DNA from: Acidimicrobiales bacterium | Lineage (GTDB): Bacteria > Actinomycetota > Acidimicrobiia > Acidimicrobiales > JAUJNH01 | Direction: 5' to 3' | DNA: 64,000 nucleotides | Assembly: GCA_030448245.1 (NCBI GenBank) | Contig: JAUJNH010000001.1 | Span: 474,171 to 538,170 of the forward strand | Part shown: positions 24,763 through 36,223 of the stretch, one piece after another | Numbering within the stretch: the stretch's first letter is position 1 | Layout of the letters: each line of letters begins with the position of its first letter | Made by a program: the position numbers and the translations under genes | The notes under the pieces: generated by a model | The model's database searches: none | What the model was told of the DNA's origin: nothing | What the model saw: only the letters and a program-made list of their open reading frames with translations

Positions 24763-25083
24763 GTGGAGATCCCCGGCGCCCCCTCGGACAACACCAGCGC
24801 AGTCGCGGTCGTCGCCTCGTTCCAGGAGGAGGGCTACGACGCCGAGCTGTGGGCTCGGCCCGGGGGCCAGCTCCTGTGCGGGGCCTGCCGGGCCACCAGC
24901 CCGGCTGCCGCGTTCGCCATCGGCCGGCAGCGGCGCCTCGAGGGGGCCAGCGACCCCGACGACATGCAGCTCGTGGTGGGAGCCACCTGCCCGTCGTGCG
25001 GCACCCGGGGCGTGATCAGCCTCCACTACGGGCCCAACGCCAGCGAGGAGGACGCCGACGTCCTCGTCGCCCTGCCCCGCTAG
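24763..25083 (+). CDS. Small zinc-ribbon protein, unknown function
   Basis: 106 aa from GTG at 24763. Two CxxC knuckles (CGAC near 46-49 and CPSC near 84-87) frame a central segment, as in a rubredoxin-like or ribbon zinc site, and the C-terminus is acidic (ASEEDADVLVALP). No catalytic motif. Its last 4 bases overlap the convergent second plsY. The start is uncertain because there is no strong ribosome site or TA box. Confidence 0.6.
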   Translation: MEIPGAPSDNTSAVAVVASFQEEGYDAELWARPGGQLLCGACRATSPAAAFAIGRQRRLEGASDPDDMQLVVGATCPSCGTRGVISLHYGPNASEEDADVLVALPR

Positions 25084-25721
25084 TCCGGCCGTCCGGGCGG
25101 CAGGGTCGGGTCGGGCACGGTCAGGAAGCGGTAGGCGATCACGCCGCTCGCCACCAGGTTGGCCAGGGGCAGGGCCACCGTCGGCTCGGGCCCCCACCCG
25201 TTGGGCCAGCGGCGGCGCCACCACAGCACCCCGCCCAGCACCCAGAGCGTCGACGAGAGCAACGTGGCCGCTCGGGCCCGGGCCCGCCACCGCGGGGTGG
25301 ACGTGAGGGCCGCCACGGCCAGGTCGACCGGGAAGTAGGCCGGGAACGTGACGAGGCACTGCCCGACGCTGGCGCCCACCCCCTTGCCGCCCCGCCCGCC
25401 CTTCCAGACCGGGAAGCAGTGACCGACCACCGACGCCGCCCCGGCGGCACACGATCCGGCGCCGCCGCCCACGGCCCGACCGAGCACCGAGGCCGCCGCG
25501 CCCTTGCCGATGTCGGCGCCGATGACGACGACGCCCCACCGGGGGCCGAGGACGGCGTAGGCGTTGGCTCCGCCCGGGTTGCCCGAGCCCGAGTTCCGCA
25601 GGTCCACCGTGCCACCGGTGGCGAGGCGAGTGACCACATCGGCCGACGGCATGGTGCCGACGAGGTACCCGAGCGCGGCAGCGGCCGGGAGGCGCCACAC
25701 CTCCGGCAGAGCGGCCCGCAC
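25080..25721 (-). CDS. plsY: PlsY-family glycerol-3-phosphate acyltransferase
   Basis: 213-aa membrane protein. PlsY landmarks are close to consensus: GYLVGTMPSADVV near 18, LRNSGSGNPGGANAYAVLG near 41-59, GADIGKGAAA near 68 and GHCFPVWKGGRGGKGVG near 100-116. It transfers the acyl group of acyl-phosphate to glycerol-3-phosphate to make lysophosphatidate. It is one of two family members in this window and the one with intact motifs. GTG at 25721 has TAGCGT 7 bases upstream. It follows rluB on the same strand. Confidence 0.82.
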   Translation of the reverse strand: MRAALPEVWRLPAAAALGYLVGTMPSADVVTRLATGGTVDLRNSGSGNPGGANAYAVLGPRWGVVVIGADIGKGAAASVLGRAVGGGAGSCAAGAASVVGHCFPVWKGGRGGKGVGASVGQCLVTFPAYFPVDLAVAALTSTPRWRARARAATLLSSTLWVLGGVLWWRRRWPNGWGPEPTVALPLANLVASGVIAYRFLTVPDPTLPPGRPD

Positions 25722-25728
25722 GAGGCGG

Positions 25729-25734
25729 ACGCTA
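25729..25734 (-). promoter_or_regulatory. Leaderless -10 element TAGCGT
   Basis: Minus strand, ending 7 bases before the plsY GTG. It overlaps the stop codon of the pseudouridine synthase gene. Confidence 0.4.
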
Positions 25735-26643
25735 CCGGCCGCGCCGGCCTATGACCTTGTCCGGGCGCTGCCCCTCGGCGCCGGCGGCATCAGCCTCGAC
25801 CACCGCCCGCTCGAGCGCACGGACCTCGGCCTGGGTCAGGTCGCGCCACCGGCCGGGCGGCAGGGAGGAGTCGGCCAGCGGGCCGATCCTCGTCCGCACC
25901 AGTCGGCGGACCGGGTGGCCGATCGCCTCGCACATGCGCCGCACCTGGCGGTTGCGGCCCTCGTGGAGGGTGAGCTTGAGCACGTTCGGCGACGGGCTCG
26001 ACGCCTTGGCCGGAGCGGTCACGCCGTCGTCCAGCTCGACCCCGGACCGCAGCCGCTGCAGGACCCTCGGCGTCAGCTCACCCTCGACCTCGGCCAGGTA
26101 CTCCTTCTCGACGCCGAAGCTCGGGTGGGTGAGGCGGTGGTGCAGCTGGCCGTCGTTGGTGAGGAGGAGCAGGCCCTCGGTGTCGGCGTCGAGCCGCCCC
26201 ACCGGCACCACCCTCGGCTCAGCGGGCACCAGCTCGACGACCGTCGGCCGGCCCTGCGGGTCGTCGGCCGTCGCCACCACGCCACGGGGCTTGTTGAGAA
26301 GGCGGTAGGCCAGGCCCTGGGCGGTGCCGACGGGGGTGCCGTCGACCGCCACCACGTCCCGGTCGGGGTCGACCCGGCGCCCGAGCACCGCCACCTCCCC
26401 GTTGACCCGCACCCGGCCGGCGTCGATCAGCTCCTCGGCCACCCGCCGGCTGCCGATCCCAGCCCGGGCCAGGACCTTCTGCAGCCGCTCGCCGTCGCAC
26501 AGCACGGGCGGACCGGGCCGCTCGGGCCCTGTGCCTCCCGCTCTGCCGGGCCGCTCGGGCCCTGGGCCTCCCTGGGCTCTGCCGGGCCGCTCGGGCCCTG
26601 GGGCTCTGCCGGGCCGCTCGGGCCCTGGGCCTCCCGCTGTCAC
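25732..26643 (-). CDS. rluB: 23S rRNA/RsuA-type pseudouridine synthase with repeat-rich N-terminus
   Basis: 303 aa. After a ~50-aa Gly/Pro/Glu/Arg tract come an S4 domain (LQKVLARAGIGSRRVAEELI) and the catalytic domain: LLNKPRGVVAT, the catalytic Asp in VGRLDADTEGLLLLTNDG, and HEGRNRQVRRMCEAIGHPV near the end. It isomerises a uridine in rRNA. GTG at 26643 overlaps the TGA of scpB (GTGA), the classic scpA-scpB-rluB neighbourhood. The N-terminal tract consists of four GPERPG(R) repeats encoded by exact 19-base copies. Confidence 0.9.
   Translation of the reverse strand: MTAGGPGPERPGRAPGPERPGRAQGGPGPERPGRAGGTGPERPGPPVLCDGERLQKVLARAGIGSRRVAEELIDAGRVRVNGEVAVLGRRVDPDRDVVAVDGTPVGTAQGLAYRLLNKPRGVVATADDPQGRPTVVELVPAEPRVVPVGRLDADTEGLLLLTNDGQLHHRLTHPSFGVEKEYLAEVEGELTPRVLQRLRSGVELDDGVTAPAKASSPSPNVLKLTLHEGRNRQVRRMCEAIGHPVRRLVRTRIGPLADSSLPPGRWRDLTQAEVRALERAVVEADAAGAEGQRPDKVIGRRGR
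26513..26627. repeat. Four in-frame copies of a 19-base repeat inside rluB
   Basis: The plus-strand sequence ccgggccgctcgggccctg occurs exactly at 26513-26531, 26546-26564, 26582-26600 and 26609-26627. Start-to-start distances are 33, 36 and 27 bases, all multiples of three, so the reading frame is kept and GPERPG repeats result. Confidence 0.85.
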
Positions 26644-27220
26644 GGCGAAGGGTCTTCGGCTCGCAGGCCCCGCTCCAGCGCCTCGACCATCGACGCTTCG
26701 GGGACGAAGGCTCCGAGGGGGGAAGCTGGTCGAGCGAGTCGATGCCGAGCGACTCGAGGAACTGCCGGGTGGTGCCGTACAGCACGGCCTGGCCCGGGCC
26801 CGGGTCGCGGCCGACCTCGGCCACGTAGCCGCGGCCGGTCAGCGTGCGGAGCACCCCGTCGACGTTCACGCCCCTGATGGCGGCGACCTGGGCCCGGCTC
26901 ACCGGCTGCTTGTAGGCCACGATGGCCAGGGTCTCGAGGGCGGCGGCCGACAGCTTCGACGACTGGCCCTCGAGGACGAAGCGCTCGACCCACGGCGCGC
27001 AGTCCGGGTGGGTCTGGAAGCGGTAGCCCCCGGCCACCCGCACCAGCTGGAAGCCCCGGCCCTCGGCCTCGTAGCGGGCGCCGAGCCCCTGGCACAGCTC
27101 GACGACCCGGGTGGTGGGGATCTCGAGCAGCTGGGCCAGCAGGTCGGGCGGGACCGGGTCCTCGGCCACGAGCACGACGGCCTCGATGGCCCGCTCTTCG
27201 GGAGACGCCACGGTGGCCAT
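26640..27220 (-). CDS. scpB: Segregation and condensation protein B, frameshifted near its 3' end
   Basis: ScpB is the winged-helix kleisin partner that joins ScpA and SMC in the condensin. From ATG at 27220 (ATVASPEERAIEAVVLVAED) the frame runs to FLESLGIDSLDQLP with the family's LAIVAYKQPVSRAQVAAIRGV. The expected ending (LGAFVPEASMVEALERG..AEDPSP, stop 26640) is in another frame. The shift sits at the six-G run 26717-26722; seven G would restore one frame. The restored stop then overlaps the rluB start as GTGA. It is either a sequencing or assembly error or a recent mutation. Confidence 0.88.
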
Positions 27221-27379
27221 CCTGCCACCGCCCCGCCGGCGGATCGCCCGCCGGCACCCCGGCGGACGGCAGACGAGCGGCATGGGCAACGGTGCGGTTC
27301 GGCCCGATCCTCCCGTCGGCAGGAACCGCCGGCCCGGGCTGGGCCGTCCGATGGTGACCGCTCACCCGCAGGAGGTTCC

Positions 27380-27739
27380 GTGCGCAAGGTGCCCGTGCTC
27401 GCTCTCGTCCTCCTCGCGCTGGTCGGCTGTCGCGCTGGCCCGTCGACCAGTGAGGCCACCCCGAAGCTGTGCGGGCAGATCACGGCGGCCGCCGACGCAG
27501 CCGACGAGGGCCGGTTCGCGGTGGCCGGCATTCGCCTCGGTCGCGGCATCGCCGCCTACGGGACCGCAGCCGATCCAGCGGTTCTGGGCGCGGCCGTGGG
27601 GATGCTGACGAACGGGGTCACCGGTGACCTCGACGGCGCAGCGGAAGACCTTCAGGCCGCCTCGGACGCCTGTGCTCGGGCCGGCGCACCGATCCCGCCG
27701 AGGGGGCAGGTGCATTGCGTCAGGGCGCCCTGTCCCTGA
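27380..27739 (+). CDS. Small lipoprotein, unknown function
   Basis: 119 aa from GTG at 27380, fixed by a perfect AGGAGG at 27370-27375. The N-terminus RKVPVLALVLLALVGC is a lipoprotein signal with Cys17 as the lipid site. The mature part has a few cysteines (CGQI, CARAG, CVRAPC) and an Ala-rich helical middle. It diverges from scpB. No family recognised; a small helical periplasmic-side lipoprotein. Confidence 0.65.
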   Translation: MRKVPVLALVLLALVGCRAGPSTSEATPKLCGQITAAADAADEGRFAVAGIRLGRGIAAYGTAADPAVLGAAVGMLTNGVTGDLDGAAEDLQAASDACARAGAPIPPRGQVHCVRAPCP

Positions 27740-27770
27740 CCGACATCTGGGGCTACAGCCGGGGAACTCG

Positions 27771-27776
27771 TAGGCT
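27771..27776 (+). promoter_or_regulatory. Leaderless -10 element TAGGCT
   Basis: Ends 8 bases before the fabF GTG at 27785. Confidence 0.45.
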
Positions 27777-27784
27777 CGTTGGCC

Positions 27785-29014
27785 GTGCCCGAACCCCGTC
27801 GCGTCGTCGTCACCGGGCTCGGGGCGGTGTCGCCCGTCGGCCTCGACGTGGCCACCACCTGGGACTCGCTGGTCAAGGGACAGGGCGGCGCGGGGCCCAT
27901 CACCCAGTTCGACACCACCGGGTTCCCGGTCCGCATCGCCGCCGAGGTCAAGGGCTTCGACCCGGCCGCGATCTTCGGCAAGCGCCGGGCCCGCCACCTC
28001 GACCGCTTCGCCCAGCTGGGGCTGGTCGCCGCCAACGAGGCCATCGCCGCGAGCGGGGTGCTGGACGGGTGCGACCGGGAGCGGGCGGGCGTCGTGTGGG
28101 GCAGCGGCATCGGTGGGCTGCGCAGCCTGGAGGATCAGATCAACCTGCTGCACGACCGGGCGCCCGACCGGGTCAGCCCCTACCTGACCCCCATGATGAT
28201 CGCCAACATGGCGGCCGGTGAGATCGCCATGGAGCACGGCCTCCTCGGCCCGAACACCTGCACGGTGACGGCGTGCGCCGCCTCGGCCCACGGCATCGGC
28301 GACGCGGCCGAGCTGATCCGCTGGGGCCGGGCCGACGTGATGGTCGCCGGCGGCAGCGAGGGCTCGATCACGCCGATCGGGATGGCGGGCTTCGCGGCGG
28401 CCAAGGCGCTGAGCGAGCGCAACGACGAGCCCGAGCGGGCCAGCCGGCCCTTCGACCGGGGCCGCGACGGCTTCCTGGCCGCCGAGGGCGGCGCCGCCGT
28501 GATCCTGGAGGAGCGCGAGCGGGCGGTGGCCCGCGGCGCCGACATCTGGGCCGAGGTGGCCGGCTACGGGCTGACCAGCGACGCCTTCCACGCCACCGCA
28601 CCCCACCCGGAGGGCGACGGCGCCATCCGCTGCATGCGCATGGCCCTGGCCGACGCCGGCGTCAACCCGTCCGAGGTCGGCTACGTCAACGCCCACGGCA
28701 CCTCGACCGCCCTCAACGACCTCACCGAGGCCCGGGCCATCAAGGTGGTCCTGGGCGACCGGGTACCGGTGTCGTCGACCAAGTCGATGGTCGGCCACCT
28801 GCTCGGCGCCGCCGGGGCCCTCGAGGCAGTGGCCACCATCCTCGCCCTGCGCCACCAGGTGCTGCCGCCGACCATCAACCACGACGACCCCGATCCCGAG
28901 ATCGGGCTCGACGTGGTGCCCAACGAGGCCAGGCAGCACCCGGTCAAGGTGGCGCTCTCCAACAGCTTCGGCTTCGGCGGCCACAACGCCGCCTTGGTGT
29001 TCCGGGCCGTCTAG
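27785..29014 (+). CDS. fabF: Beta-ketoacyl-ACP synthase II (FabF family)
   Basis: 409-aa thiolase-fold condensing enzyme that extends acyl-ACP with malonyl-ACP. The Cys-His-His triad is visible: Cys164 in [11 protein letters not shown], His304 in [11 protein letters not shown] and His338 in [12 protein letters not shown]. The N-terminus [15 protein letters not shown] and the end [11 protein letters not shown] are typical. The GTG at 27785 is preferred over TTG at 27779 because of the TAGGCT -10 with an 8-base gap. An acyl-carrier-protein gene follows 11 bases downstream with its own -10. Confidence 0.95.
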   Translation: MPEPRRVVVTGLGAVSPVGLDVATTWDSLVKGQGGAGPITQFDTTGFPVRIAAEVKGFDPAAIFGKRRARHLDRFAQLGLVAANEAIAASGVLDGCDRERAGVVWGSGIGGLRSLEDQINLLHDRAPDRVSPYLTPMMIANMAAGEIAMEHGLLGPNTCTVTACAASAHGIGDAAELIRWGRADVMVAGGSEGSITPIGMAGFAAAKALSERNDEPERASRPFDRGRDGFLAAEGGAAVILEERERAVARGADIWAEVAGYGLTSDAFHATAPHPEGDGAIRCMRMALADAGVNPSEVGYVNAHGTSTALNDLTEARAIKVVLGDRVPVSSTKSMVGHLLGAAGALEAVATILALRHQVLPPTINHDDPDPEIGLDVVPNEARQHPVKVALSNSFGFGGHNAALVFRAV

Positions 29015-29017
29015 GTT
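29012..29017 (+). promoter_or_regulatory. Leaderless -10 element TAGGTT overlapping the fabF stop
   Basis: The TAG of the fabF stop codon is also the first half of this hexamer. It ends 8 bases before the ACP start, so ACP can be transcribed separately. Confidence 0.42.
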
Positions 29018-29025
29018 CGCCAGCC

Positions 29026-29274
29026 GTGGATCGTGACGAGGCGTTCAAGGTGTTCCAGGAGACGGCCGCCGAGGTCATGGACGTGGAGGCCTCCACGGTC
29101 GTCGCCGAGGCGAACCTGAAGGACGACCTCGACATCGACTCCCTCGCCTTTGTCGAGCTGACCCTCGCCCTCGAAGAGGCCTACGACGCCAAGATCCCCG
29201 AGCCCCCCGAAGACCAGCAGCTCACCACGGTGGCCGAGGCCTTCGACTACGTCTACGGCGTCCTCCCGGCCTGA
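29026..29274 (+). CDS. acpP: Acyl carrier protein
   Basis: 82-aa four-helix carrier protein. The phosphopantetheine attachment site is Ser39 in [19 protein letters not shown]. Start GTG at 29026. It follows fabF by 11 bases, as in many bacteria, and carries intermediates of fatty-acid synthesis for that enzyme. The second residues after the start ([16 protein letters not shown]) form helix 1. It may be the general ACP or a dedicated copy; no other carrier is in the window. Confidence 0.92.
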   Translation: MDRDEAFKVFQETAAEVMDVEASTVVAEANLKDDLDIDSLAFVELTLALEEAYDAKIPEPPEDQQLTTVAEAFDYVYGVLPA

Positions 29275-29289
29275 GCCAGCGCTGCGGCG

Positions 29290-30075
29290 TCAACCCTCGT
29301 AGAGGTCGGCGCCGGCCAGGGCCAGGTCGGCGGCCGCCGCGGGCGCCGCCCCGGCCCAGGTGATGGTGAGCTCGGCGAAGGTGGCCGCCTGGTCGAGCTC
29401 GACCAGGCCCTGCTTGTACAGCTCGAGCACGGCCAGGAAGTGCACGACGACATCGACCCGCTCGACCAGGTCGGCGGTCAGCCGGCGGAACGTGACCGGC
29501 CCCGTCCGGGGCAGCTCGTGACAGAGCTCGAGGACGGCGTCGGCGACGCTGAGGCGGATCGGGGTGACGTGGGACAGGTCGACCACCACGGGCGGCCGCG
29601 GGGTCGTGGCCCGGAGGAACGCCCGCCGCAGCCGCTCGGGGCTGACGCCGGCCAGCAGGTCGGGCACGAGGCCGGCGAAGCGCTCGTCCGGGCCCACCCG
29701 CCGGGGCCAGGAGAGCGCGGCCACCTCGGTCAGCCCGGCCAGCGCGCCGGCGGCGTCCTTGAACGTCTTGCACTCGAGCAGCCGGGCCAGGAGGAGGTCG
29801 CGCTCCTCCCACAGGGCCAGCTCGTCGTCGAGGTCGACGCCCTCCGGCCGGGGCAGCAGGCGCTTGGCCTTCAGCTCGATGAGGACAGCGGCGATCAGCA
29901 GGAACTCGGTGCTCTGGTCGAGGTCGAGGGGTCCGAGGTGCTCCAGCTCGGCCACGTAGGCCTCGACGATCCCGGTGAGGGAGATCTCGTGGACGTCGAC
30001 CTGCTGGTTGGAGATCAGGTGCAGCAGCAGGTCGAACGGCCCCTCGAAGACCGGCGTCGACACCGCGTAGGCCAT
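29290..30075 (-). CDS. scpA: Segregation and condensation protein A (kleisin)
   Basis: 261-aa kleisin that bridges the SMC heads and binds ScpB. N-terminal block VFEGPFDLLLHLISNQQVD near 8-26 and LTGIVEAYVAELE are diagnostic; the Glu/Leu-rich middle (LLIAAVLIELKAKRLLPR) and the C-terminal winged-helix segment (VHFLAVLELYKQGLVELDQ) follow. The ATG at 30075 is preferred over the upstream codon because TAACTT ends 7 bases before it. It lies about 2 kb from scpB with fabF/acp and a lipoprotein between, unlike the usual adjacent pair, and diverges from trpS. Confidence 0.94.
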   Translation of the reverse strand: MAYAVSTPVFEGPFDLLLHLISNQQVDVHEISLTGIVEAYVAELEHLGPLDLDQSTEFLLIAAVLIELKAKRLLPRPEGVDLDDELALWEERDLLLARLLECKTFKDAAGALAGLTEVAALSWPRRVGPDERFAGLVPDLLAGVSPERLRRAFLRATTPRPPVVVDLSHVTPIRLSVADAVLELCHELPRTGPVTFRRLTADLVERVDVVVHFLAVLELYKQGLVELDQAATFAELTITWAGAAPAAAADLALAGADLYEG

Positions 30076-30082
30076 GGGAGCC

Positions 30083-30088
30083 AAGTTA
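30083..30088 (-). promoter_or_regulatory. Leaderless -10 element TAACTT
   Basis: Minus strand, ending 7 bases before the scpA ATG. Confidence 0.45.
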
Positions 30089-30116
30089 CACGCGTGGGGT
30101 TCGCGCCTGCAGGCCA

Positions 30117-30122
30117 TACGCT
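30117..30122 (+). promoter_or_regulatory. Leaderless -10 element TACGCT
   Basis: Ends 9 bases before the trpS ATG. Confidence 0.45.
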
Positions 30123-30131
30123 GCCCACGCT

Positions 30132-31112
30132 ATGGGACGGATTCTGTCGGGGATACAGCCGACCGGGGCGCCGCACCTCGGGAACTACCTCGGCGCCCTG
30201 CGCCAGTGGGCGGCGATGCAGGACGAGGACGACTGCTTCTACGCCATCGTCGACCTGCACGCCCTCATCAACGTCCCCGATCCGGATGAGCTGCGGACGG
30301 CGACGCGCAACGTGGCCATGGTGGTGCTGGCCGCCGGCGTCGACCCCGATCGGTGCACCCTGTTCCTGCAGTCGCACGTGCCGGCCCACACCGAGATGGG
30401 CTGGGTCATGGAGTGCGGCGTCAGCTTCGGTGAGCTGTCACGGATGACCCAGTTCAAGGCCAAGGCCGAGGCCCGGGAGTTCGTCTCGGCCGGGCTGTTC
30501 ACCTACCCGGCCCTGCAGGCCGCCGACATCCTGCTCTACCAGGCCGACCGGGTGCCGGTGGGCGACGACCAGCGCCAGCACCTCGAGCTGGCCCGCGACG
30601 CCGCCGTCCGGTTCAACTCGCGCTATGGCCCGTTGCTCACCGTCCCCCAGGCCACCCTGCCCAAGGCGGGCGCCCGGGTGATGGACCTGCAGGACCCGAC
30701 GAGCAAGATGTCGAAGTCCGCCATCTCGCCGCAGGGCACGATCGACCTGCTCGACTCGCCCGACGAGCTGGCCCGCAAGGTGAAGCGGGCCGTCACCGAC
30801 ACCGAAGGGGTGGTCCGCTACGACCCGGCGGCCAAGCCCGGCGTGTCGAACCTCCTCGACCTGCTGTCGGCCGCCACCGGTGAGGCCCCCGAGGCGTTGG
30901 CCGACCGGTACGCCCAGTACGGCCCGCTCAAGGCCGACGTGGCCGAGGCGCTGAACGAGCTGCTGCGCCCGTTCCGCAAGCGGCTGGCCGAGCTGCAGGG
31001 CGAACCGTCGGCCGTGACGGCGGCGCTGGCCCTCGGCCGGCAAAAGGCGGCGGCGGTCGCCGACGCCACCCTTGAGCGGGTGCGGGACGCCATCGGGCTC
31101 CTCCCGCGCTGA
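30132..31112 (+). CDS. trpS: Tryptophanyl-tRNA synthetase
   Basis: 326-aa class I synthetase that charges tRNA-Trp. The start MGRILSGIQPTGAPHLGNYLG contains the HIGH-type motif (HLGN, 15-18), and KMSKS is at 192-196 (PTSKMSKSAIS). GDDQRQHLELARDAA and MECGVSFGELSRMTQFK are characteristic of bacterial TrpRS. Length is normal. Transcribed from a leaderless -10; a small membrane protein gene starts right at its stop (TGA then GTG). Confidence 0.96.
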   Translation: MGRILSGIQPTGAPHLGNYLGALRQWAAMQDEDDCFYAIVDLHALINVPDPDELRTATRNVAMVVLAAGVDPDRCTLFLQSHVPAHTEMGWVMECGVSFGELSRMTQFKAKAEAREFVSAGLFTYPALQAADILLYQADRVPVGDDQRQHLELARDAAVRFNSRYGPLLTVPQATLPKAGARVMDLQDPTSKMSKSAISPQGTIDLLDSPDELARKVKRAVTDTEGVVRYDPAAKPGVSNLLDLLSAATGEAPEALADRYAQYGPLKADVAEALNELLRPFRKRLAELQGEPSAVTAALALGRQKAAAVADATLERVRDAIGLLPR

Positions 31113-31373
31113 GTGGATGCCGCAGGCGTCGCCGTCGCGCTGCTCGCTGTCGGGTACCCGGTGGCCATCGTCGTCATCGCCCGGTGGGTGCCGGTGGTGC
31201 GCGAGCAGCGGACCTCCTGGTTCCTGGCCCACGCCGCCGCGGTGACCGCGATCACCTTCGGGTGGGGCATCCGGCGCCCGGTCGCCATGTTCCCCAACGT
31301 CGCGTGGCTCGTGCTGAGCACCGTCTGGTACCGCCTCGGTGCTCGTCGCCCGCCTGAGGAGCCGGGCCGCTAG
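31113..31373 (+). CDS. Small membrane protein co-transcribed with trpS
   Basis: 86 aa, GTG start immediately after the trpS stop. There is one N-terminal helix (AVALLAVGYPVAIVVIARW) and a second hydrophobic stretch near 42-65, and the C-terminus is polar (RLGARRPPEEPGR). Unknown function; linkage to trpS suggests only shared transcription. Confidence 0.6.
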   Translation: MDAAGVAVALLAVGYPVAIVVIARWVPVVREQRTSWFLAHAAAVTAITFGWGIRRPVAMFPNVAWLVLSTVWYRLGARRPPEEPGR

Positions 31374-31416
31374 GCGATGCCGAGCACCGGCACGAGCCGG
31401 GCGGAGCAGGCGCCGC

Positions 31417-31758
31417 TCAGGGCTGGGAGGCGTGCTGGATGCAGCGGGTGGCCGACGGCATCGCCTCGAGCCGGGCCGGGGCGATCGGCTGGTGGCACCG
31501 CTCGCACAGCCCGTAGGTGCCGGCCTCCATGCGGCCGAGCGCAGCGTCGACTGCGTCGAGCTGCTCCTGGAGGGTGGCGGCCAGCGCTTCGGCCTCGCCC
31601 TTCTCGGCGGTGACCTGGCTGGAGTCGGCGAAGTTGGCGTCGTAGGTGAGGGCGGCGCCGGCGCCCGCGCCGACGCCGAGCTCGGCCAGCTGGGAGCGCA
31701 GGTCTGCCCGCTCTGCCTCCAGCTGGGCCCGGAGGTCGCTGCGCTGCACGTCGGTCAT
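31417..31758 (-). CDS. DksA/TraR-type zinc-finger protein
   Basis: 113 aa. A long coiled-coil pair (about 8-75, rich in Glu, Ala and Leu) is followed by a C4-type knuckle: GLCERCHQPIAPARLEAMP and then TRCIQH. The last ligand position holds His instead of Cys (CxxC...CxxH). Such proteins enter the RNA polymerase secondary channel and tune transcription, often with ppGpp. ATG at 31758 has TAACCT 9 bases upstream. It converges with the trpS operon. Confidence 0.85.
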   Translation of the reverse strand: MTDVQRSDLRAQLEAERADLRSQLAELGVGAGAGAALTYDANFADSSQVTAEKGEAEALAATLQEQLDAVDAALGRMEAGTYGLCERCHQPIAPARLEAMPSATRCIQHASQP

Positions 31759-31767
31759 GGGGGGACG

Positions 31768-31773
31768 AGGTTA
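31768..31773 (-). promoter_or_regulatory. Leaderless -10 element TAACCT
   Basis: Minus strand, ending 9 bases before the ATG at 31758. Confidence 0.42.
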
Positions 31774-31841
31774 CCCGCCAGCCCCCCGGCGAGCCGCGCC
31801 CGACGCGACGGCGGATCCTCGGACGATCCGGCACCGGGCGG

Positions 31842-32947
31842 TCAGGCGAGGGCGTCGGCCGTGTCGACGAAGGGCAGGCCGAGGCTGTCGGCCACGGCCC
31901 GGTTGGTGACCTGGCCGGCCACGGTCGTGAGACCCGGGACCAGCGTCGGGTGGGCGGCGACCGCCTTCTTCACCCCCCGCTCGGCGACCGCGGCCACGTA
32001 CGGGAGCGTGACGTTGGTGAGGGCGTAGGTCGAGGTGTGGGGGACGGCGGCGGGGATGTTGCCGACGGCGTAGTGGATGACCCCGTGGCGCTCGAACACC
32101 GGGTCGTCGTGGGTGGTCTCGTGGATGCCCTCGACGCAGCCGCCCTGGTCGATGGCGACGTCGACGATGACCGAGCCCTTCGGCATGGTCTGCACCAGCT
32201 CGTCGGTGACGACGATGGGGGCCCGGCCGCCGGCCACGAGGACGGCCCCCACCACGAGGTCGGCGTCGGCCACGGCCCGCTCGACCGCTCCACGGTTGCT
32301 GGCCAGGGTGATGATCCGGCCCTTGTGGATCTGGTCGACCCAGCGGAGCCGGTCGAGGTTGCGGTCCATCAGCCACACCTCGGCCTCCATCCCGGCGGCG
32401 ATCCACGCCGCCGACCAGCCGACGTTGCCCGCCCCGATGACGACGACCCGGGCGGGCCGCACCCCCGGTGCGCCGCCGAGGAGGATGCCCCGGCCCCCCT
32501 GCGCCGACTCGAGGTGGTGGGCCCCGACCTGGGGGGCCAGCCTTCCGGCCACCTCGCTCATCGGCGCCAGCAGGGGCAGGCTCCCGTCGGCCAGCTGCAC
32601 CGTCTCGTAGGCCAGCCCGGTGGTTCCGGCGGCCAGCAGGGCCTGGGCCACATCCGGGTGGGCGGCCAGGTGGAGGTAGGTGAAGAGCACGAGGTCGGGA
32701 CGGAGGAAGCCGAGCTCGCCGGCCTGCGGCTCCTTGACCTTGACCACCAGCTCGGCCGCCCAGGCGTCTTCGGCGGTGACGATGTCGGCGCCGGCGGCCC
32801 GGTAGCCGGCGTCGGTGATCGACGAGCCCTCGCCCGCCCCGGCCTGCACCAGCACCCGCGAGCCGTGGCCCACCAGCTCGCGCACGCCGTCGGGGGTGAG
32901 GGCGACCCGGTGCTCGCCCTCCTTCACCTCGGTGGGCACCCCGACGA

Positions 32948-32951
<4 letters not shown>
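31842..32951 (-). CDS. ald: Alanine dehydrogenase
   Basis: 369 aa, the usual size of L-alanine dehydrogenase (L-alanine + NAD+ to pyruvate + NH3 + NADH). The N-terminus VGVPTEVKEGEHRVALTP carries the substrate arginine region, VKVKEPQ and FTYLHLAAHPD follow, and the Rossmann motif is VVVIGAGNVGWSAAWIA. MDRNLDRLRWVD, the NAD-specificity loop with its aspartate, comes after. GTG at 32951 overlaps the NUDIX stop as GTGA, which sets the start. Third gene of the pyrG operon. Confidence 0.93.
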
Positions 32952-36034
<3,083 letters not shown>

Positions 36035-36042
36035 GTCGGCGC

Positions 36043-36048
36043 ACCCTA
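36043..36048 (-). promoter_or_regulatory. Leaderless -10 element TAGGGT
   Basis: Minus strand, ending 8 bases before the GTG at 36034. The surrounding 36035-36223 holds no gene I can support. Confidence 0.42.
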
Positions 36049-36223
36049 GAGGCGGAAGCGACCGCAGCCTGGCGCCATGCGGAGGCTGGCTGAGGGCGTC
36101 CGCTGGCCAGTCGACGATCCGGGTGGCCGGTGTGCGGCCGACGTCGCCCGCAACCCTGCCCGAAGGTCTCCAGCCCACCGGTCCGCGCGGGCCCTCGCGG
36201 GCGGCTCAGGACGCCCGGCCGGC

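Noticed and set aside
26513-26627. Repeated 19-mers as regulator-binding operators
   Set aside because: They lie inside the rluB coding region with spacing in multiples of three, which fits protein repeats better than operator sites.
36035-36223. Possible extra gene between the MraY-like gene and the GT2 fusion
   Set aside because: No frame with start, ribosome site or family motif; only the TAGGGT box and ordinary intergenic DNA are visible.
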